10,381 nt of DNA. Source: Lachnospiraceae bacterium. Lineage in GTDB: Bacteria; Bacillota_A; Clostridia; Lachnospirales; Lachnospiraceae. Where the stretch lies: NCBI GenBank assembly GCA_016281675.1, contig JAEEJD010000051.1, forward strand, positions 1 through 10,381. Reading direction: 5' to 3'. The first letter of the stretch is position 1, and the number at the start of each line of letters is the position of its first letter. Shown here piece by piece: positions 7,362 to 10,381 of this stretch. A program made the translations under genes and the position numbers. Below the pieces are notes generated by a model. The model did not search any database. It saw nothing but the letters and a program-made list of their open reading frames with translations, and had not been told where the DNA came from.

Positions 7362-8585
7362 CTACGGCCTCGGCGTACCGCAATTACTGCAGAACTTACC
7401 GCTGTTGACGGTTCCGCATGAACATGTCCACTCTGCTGCCGGTGCGCTCTTGCCGCAGTTACCGCAGAACTTGCCCGTATTGACCGAACCGCATTCGCAC
7501 GTCCATGATCCGGCTGCCGGTGCTGCCGCCGCGGGGGCGGGTGCTGCCTGAGCGGGAGCCGCCTGCTGCTGAGCCCCTGCCATCTGATATAACTGGCTTG
7601 CATTCATTCCGCCTGCGCCTGCTGCCATGTTCATTCCGGCAAATGCCATCATGGGACCCGCGGAAGTGTTGCTTGCAGCAGCCTTCATCGCATCGGCCTG
7701 TGCACCAACGAGTGTTGCCGCACCCATGCTCGGATCGCGCATAACGGCTGCCTTCTGAAGGTCTCTTATCATCTGCTCCTGGTCTTCGGGAGCCGTTACC
7801 GAACTTACACCGAACGATACGATCCTGATACCGCGAAGCTCTCTCCACTTCTTGGTCAGAACTTCGTTGAGGGCATCAGCCATTTCCTCTGTATGACCGG
7901 GAAGTGCGCTGTATCTGATACCCATATCGCTGATCTTTGCGAAAGCAGGCTGAAGAGCCGTAAGCAGTTCACTCTTAAGCTGTCCGTCTATCTCTTCTCT
8001 GTTGTAGCTTTCCGTTACGTTTCCCGCAACGTTTGTATAGAACAGAATGGGATCTTCAACTTTGTATGAATATTCCCCGTGACAACGGATCGTGATATCG
8101 ACATCAAGTCCGATGTTCTTGTCAACAACACGGAATGGAACGGGATTGGCCGTACCGTACTTGTTACCGGGAATCTCCTTCGTGTTAACGTAGTATACTC
8201 TCTGATCCTTGCCCGTATCTCCGCCGAACGTGAATCTCTTACCGATCTGCTTGAAAGTCTCAACGATGGAATCGGAAAGCTTTCCGTAGAAGATACTCGG
8301 CTCTGTTGATGTGTCGTAAACATATTCGCCGGGCTCGGCACAAAGATCAACGACCTTGCCCTGCTCAACGATAAGCATGCACTGTCCGTCGGCAACCGCG
8401 ATGACCGAACCGTTGCTTATGATATTGTCATGACCTTTTGTGTTGGAAGAACGCTTACCGTCGATCTTCTTCTCACCTCTTTTAATGATCACATCCGCGG
8501 GAATAGCCTCACAATAAAAGAACTCTTTCCACTGGTCGGCAAGTGCCCCGCCGGCTGCGCCCGCAATAGCTTGAATTAATCCCAT
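7362..8585 (-). CDS. SPFH-domain protein with C-terminal double zinc ribbon (YdjI/COG4260 type)
   Basis: A 407-residue protein of the COG4260 group, often labelled 'virion core protein', related to Bacillus subtilis YdjI, which is linked to PspA-type membrane stress. Residues about 1-60 (MGLIQAIAGAAGGALADQW, then EAIPADVIIKRG) and the following SPFH/band-7 domain to about residue 270 are characteristic; the region GIRIVSFGVSSVTAPEDQEQM closes it. An Ala/Gln/Pro/Met-rich flexible linker spans about 290-359. Two treble-clef-like zinc ribbons follow, with Cys363/365/374/377 and Cys388/390/399/402. There is no transmembrane helix; such proteins usually bind membranes peripherally as oligomers. 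Start ATG at 8583-8585 is set by AAGGAGG (8594-8600); a longer reading from 8624 has no site and would begin at the predicted 5' end of the mRNA. It has its own promoter and follows a TPR-protein gene in the same direction; no pspA homologue is present here. Confidence 0.85.
   Translation of the reverse strand: MGLIQAIAGAAGGALADQWKEFFYCEAIPADVIIKRGEKKIDGKRSSNTKGHDNIISNGSVIAVADGQCMLIVEQGKVVDLCAEPGEYVYDTSTEPSIFYGKLSDSIVETFKQIGKRFTFGGDTGKDQRVYYVNTKEIPGNKYGTANPVPFRVVDKNIGLDVDITIRCHGEYSYKVEDPILFYTNVAGNVTESYNREEIDGQLKSELLTALQPAFAKISDMGIRYSALPGHTEEMADALNEVLTKKWRELRGIRIVSFGVSSVTAPEDQEQMIRDLQKAAVMRDPSMGAATLVGAQADAMKAAASNTSAGPMMAFAGMNMAAGAGGMNASQLYQMAGAQQQAAPAQAAPAPAAAAPAAGSWTCECGSVNTGKFCGNCGKSAPAAEWTCSCGTVNSGKFCSNCGTPRP
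7377..7505 (-). repeat. Internal duplication encoding the two zinc ribbons
   Basis: Copy one (7452-7505) encodes WTCECGSVNTGKFCGNCG; copy two (7377-7430) encodes WTCSCGTVNSGKFCSNCG, offset by exactly 25 codons. The proteins differ at four of 18 positions, while many conserved codons differ synonymously, so the duplication is probably old and kept by selection. Confidence 0.85.
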
Positions 8586-8631
8586 TAGAAAATCCTCCTT
8601 ACATGTGTGCTGTTGGCAGACCAACGCAAAT

Positions 8632-8660
8632 ATTTTACCACAAAATCAAAAGTGTATCAA
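8632..8660 (-). promoter_or_regulatory. Promoter of the SPFH gene, with hairpin at the predicted transcript start
   Basis: On the minus strand, TTGATA (8655-8660) and TAAAAT (8632-8637) are separated by 17 bases, with TGG just before the -10 box (extended -10). The -35 box overlaps the stop codon of the TPR gene (8657-8659). The expected +1 is near 8625, giving a leader of about 40 bases. That leader begins with GTTGG-TCTG-CCAAC (8612-8625), a hairpin at the very 5' end that could protect the message. Confidence 0.75.
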
Positions 8661-10258
8661 TCTGATCGATCGCCCGATCTTCGGAACCTTGCGAATAAAC
8701 CGCCGGACTTTCCCCTGCCTTCGTTTAGTACATCGCGGAGCTCGTATTTCGTGTCCTCGATACAGTCTTTCTCGTACACCTTGAATGAGCGCATGAGTTT
8801 CCTGTCTTTTAGCAGTTTGTTATACTCCCTGTCATACTGAGCATAGTACGTATCCATCTTTCCGCGTACCAGCTTTCTGAATCTCTCGTCACTTTCGAAA
8901 TCCTCGGCGACTATATGGGCATGCTGATACAGGATCATAAAATCCTCCAGCCTGTATACGATCCCGAACCTGTTCGGATTGCATCTTTCAAGCGCATGCC
9001 ACGCTTTGGCCGGCTCGTCGAAGAAGCAGTACAGTTTTCCGAGTTGAAGATATATCCATGTGTAATAATCCGAATCCTCGTCCGTCTGGGATGCGAGCCT
9101 GTAGTACATGTCGAAAGCCTTCTGATATTCTCCCGTAAGGTAATGATCAAGTGCCGTCGACAGTCTCTCACTCATCGACATATTCCCGGTCTCGGCTTTG
9201 CTCTTCGGCTCTTTAAGGCCGAACCCTTCGTACTGCTTGTGTATTTCCCTTGCACGCTCTTCGGGTTTCTCGTATTCCTCGATAAGCTCGTCGATATCAT
9301 CCGCGCCTGCGGGAAGACTTTGACGGAATGACTCGTATTTCCTGCGTCCCATCTCAAGGCACGTTTCCTCATACTCTTCAAACACCTGTGCCACGCTGGC
9401 CTTTGCAGCGGCGACAGCCTGTCTGTGCGTATCGGCAAATTCGCTGTCTATGCGGCTGCGGAAATATATGCGAAGATGTCTGTCATATTTCTTCATCTTC
9501 TCGTCAACGAGCGCATGTCCGAGGTGCAGGAAGAAATCCCTCTCGTCTTCTATGAACCCGAGATTGACCCTGTAGTAGAGCATCACCGCACGTTCGTAAT
9601 TGCCCATGAAATAATATGTCTCGGCAAGCGTGAACACGGTATGCGTGTATTCCGGAAGAGTATGATCCATGTATCTGATGACTTTCTCGAGTCGGACCGT
9701 TGCCTCCTCGAATCTGTCCAGTTTACGGTAGTAAAGAGCTTCGTTTATAAGCTGTGCTATGGCAGCATCATCCATCCTGTTCTCGTCGACTTCCATGATA
9801 AGGTCGACCGCCTGCTCAAATGTAAACTCCGACCCGTCTCCGGGTTCATCGTGAAAAACGGACAGCCCGCTCTCATCCGCAAATATCCTCAGAGCGTACC
9901 CCGCCAGAACGGAATTGACCTCTTCAAGTTCCATATTGAAATAATCGTCGGAAATATTGGCATCGAGCCGATACCATTTGCGATATGCGTCATTGATGAG
10001 CCGGATCAGCGCAGCTTCCGCTGAATCCTCGGCGAACCACATCACTGCCTCACTCTCGATATCCCAGTTTCTGATGGGTGAATCCTTCTTGACTTCTTTG
10101 GTCAAAACGTCCAATCTGACGGAATGGTCCATCCCGAGTAAGATCAGTGAATCACGCTCAAATACGTACTTTGCACACGATCCGTATCCCGGGTCAATGG
10201 CCGAGATCGTCTGGAAAACCCTGATATCGAGTTGTCTGTACAGTTCAAAGCAGATCAT
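8657..10258 (-). CDS. TPR-repeat protein of unknown function
   Basis: A 533-residue, acidic, probably cytoplasmic protein with no signal peptide or membrane helix. An N-terminal region (1-160) shows no motif I recognise. Residues about 165-235 hold helix pairs with TPR spacing (INEALYYRKLDRFEEATVRLE, then LAETYYFMGNYERAVMLYYR). A charged, probably coiled-coil stretch follows (about 255-350, EEYEETCLEM, EEYEKPEERAREIHKQYE). A second TPR-like block lies at about 363-425 (ALDHYLTGEYQKAFDMYYR, then LQLGKLYCFFDEPAKAWHALE). The tail is basic (GRGKSGGLFARFRRSGDRSD). TPR proteins are adaptors, so a scaffold role beside the SPFH protein is plausible but inferred. The ATG at 10256-10258 has no ribosome binding site; a TTG at 10277-10279 also reads in frame but overlaps the promoter. 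No terminator separates it from the SPFH gene, so read-through is likely. Confidence 0.75.
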   Translation of the reverse strand: MICFELYRQLDIRVFQTISAIDPGYGSCAKYVFERDSLILLGMDHSVRLDVLTKEVKKDSPIRNWDIESEAVMWFAEDSAEAALIRLINDAYRKWYRLDANISDDYFNMELEEVNSVLAGYALRIFADESGLSVFHDEPGDGSEFTFEQAVDLIMEVDENRMDDAAIAQLINEALYYRKLDRFEEATVRLEKVIRYMDHTLPEYTHTVFTLAETYYFMGNYERAVMLYYRVNLGFIEDERDFFLHLGHALVDEKMKKYDRHLRIYFRSRIDSEFADTHRQAVAAAKASVAQVFEEYEETCLEMGRRKYESFRQSLPAGADDIDELIEEYEKPEERAREIHKQYEGFGLKEPKSKAETGNMSMSERLSTALDHYLTGEYQKAFDMYYRLASQTDEDSDYYTWIYLQLGKLYCFFDEPAKAWHALERCNPNRFGIVYRLEDFMILYQHAHIVAEDFESDERFRKLVRGKMDTYYAQYDREYNKLLKDRKLMRSFKVYEKDCIEDTKYELRDVLNEGRGKSGGLFARFRRSGDRSD

Positions 10259-10266
10259 ATGATATA

Positions 10267-10295
10267 ATAATAAGACCAAAATATTCCAAAATCAA
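10267..10295 (-). promoter_or_regulatory. Promoter of the TPR gene, predicting a leaderless mRNA
   Basis: On the minus strand, TTGATT (10290-10295) and TATTAT (10267-10272) are 17 bases apart. The ATG at 10258 begins nine bases after the -10 box, so transcription should start about two bases before the start codon. This agrees with the absence of a Shine-Dalgarno sequence. Confidence 0.55.
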
Positions 10296-10312
10296 TGACA
10301 TTCTGTTAAAAT
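10284..10312 (+). promoter_or_regulatory. Promoter of the plus-strand gene at the right edge
   Basis: TAAAAT (10307-10312) is preceded directly by TGT, making an extended -10 element; the -35 candidate TTCCAA (10284-10289) is poor, at a 17-base spacing. The predicted transcript start is near 10319, just ahead of GGAAGGA. The -35 region abuts that of the divergent TPR promoter, so polymerases would compete. Confidence 0.5.
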
Positions 10313-10334
10313 ACCGATTGGAAGGAACAGTATC

Positions 10335-10381
10335 ATGAATAAAGACAATAACAGCAATATAGATATATCTGTAGTCATTCC
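10335..10381 (+). CDS. Start of a probable family 2 glycosyltransferase (5' fragment only)
   Basis: Only 16 codons are visible: MNKDNNSNIDISVVIP. The ending ISVVIP matches the first beta strand of GT-A fold family 2 glycosyltransferases (usually SVVIPVYN), which use nucleotide-sugars to build cell-surface polysaccharide or glycolipid. The ATG is supported by AAGGA eight bases upstream (10322-10326) and by an extended -10 promoter. The gene is divergent from the TPR gene. With so few residues, the family call is a strong hint rather than proof. Confidence 0.6.
   Translation, partial: MNKDNNSNIDISVVI

Noticed and set aside
8586..8624. Upstream ATG adding 13 residues to the SPFH protein
   Set aside because: The AAGGAGG site points to the ATG at 8585, where family members begin with MGLI-like sequence; the upstream ATG is at the predicted first bases of the mRNA.
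9425..10024. 199-codon open frame on the plus strand
   Set aside because: Antisense to the TPR gene, whose product shows clear TPR-like helix pairs.

Overview
The window looks like chromosomal DNA from a low-to-mid-GC member of the Clostridia, most likely Lachnospiraceae-like. This is inferred from strong AGGAGG-type ribosome binding sites, sigma-A-like promoters, the style of the SerS and CarB proteins, an OFA-family transporter and a response regulator with a SARP/SAPR-type DNA-binding domain. I see no rRNA, tRNA, CRISPR array, insertion sequence or phage gene. All complete genes lie on the minus strand and are read from right to left; one gene fragment at the right edge points the other way.

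In transcription order: a divergent promoter region (about 10259-10334) separates the start of a plus-strand gene whose first residues resemble a family 2 glycosyltransferase from a minus-strand TPR-repeat protein. Next comes an SPFH-domain protein (YdjI/COG4260 type) ending in two zinc ribbons, with its own promoter abutting the TPR stop codon. A 157-base gap follows, holding several hairpins and a strong intrinsic terminator. Then come an unrecognised 171-residue protein and a response regulator overlapping it (stop TGA inside TTGA). An OFA-type major facilitator transporter with its own promoter follows, then an intrinsic terminator, then carB (carbamoyl-phosphate synthase large subunit) and serS (seryl-tRNA synthetase, C-terminus cut by the window edge). 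carB and serS are 9 bases apart and probably translationally coupled.

The left 4.4 kb is housekeeping (arginine/pyrimidine precursor synthesis and tRNA charging). The right 6 kb is more lineage-specific: a putative envelope or stress scaffold pair (TPR and SPFH-zinc ribbon) and a small regulatory unit (171-residue protein plus a response regulator with Glu at the phosphoacceptor position) just upstream of a transporter it might control.

The points most worth a second look are the structured RNA segment before the 171-residue gene, which could be a 3' UTR or an attenuating leader; the Glu-for-Asp receiver; the apparently leaderless TPR gene; the predicted hairpin at the very 5' end of the SPFH mRNA; and carB standing without carA. 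I found no clear evidence of a wholly new multi-gene system.
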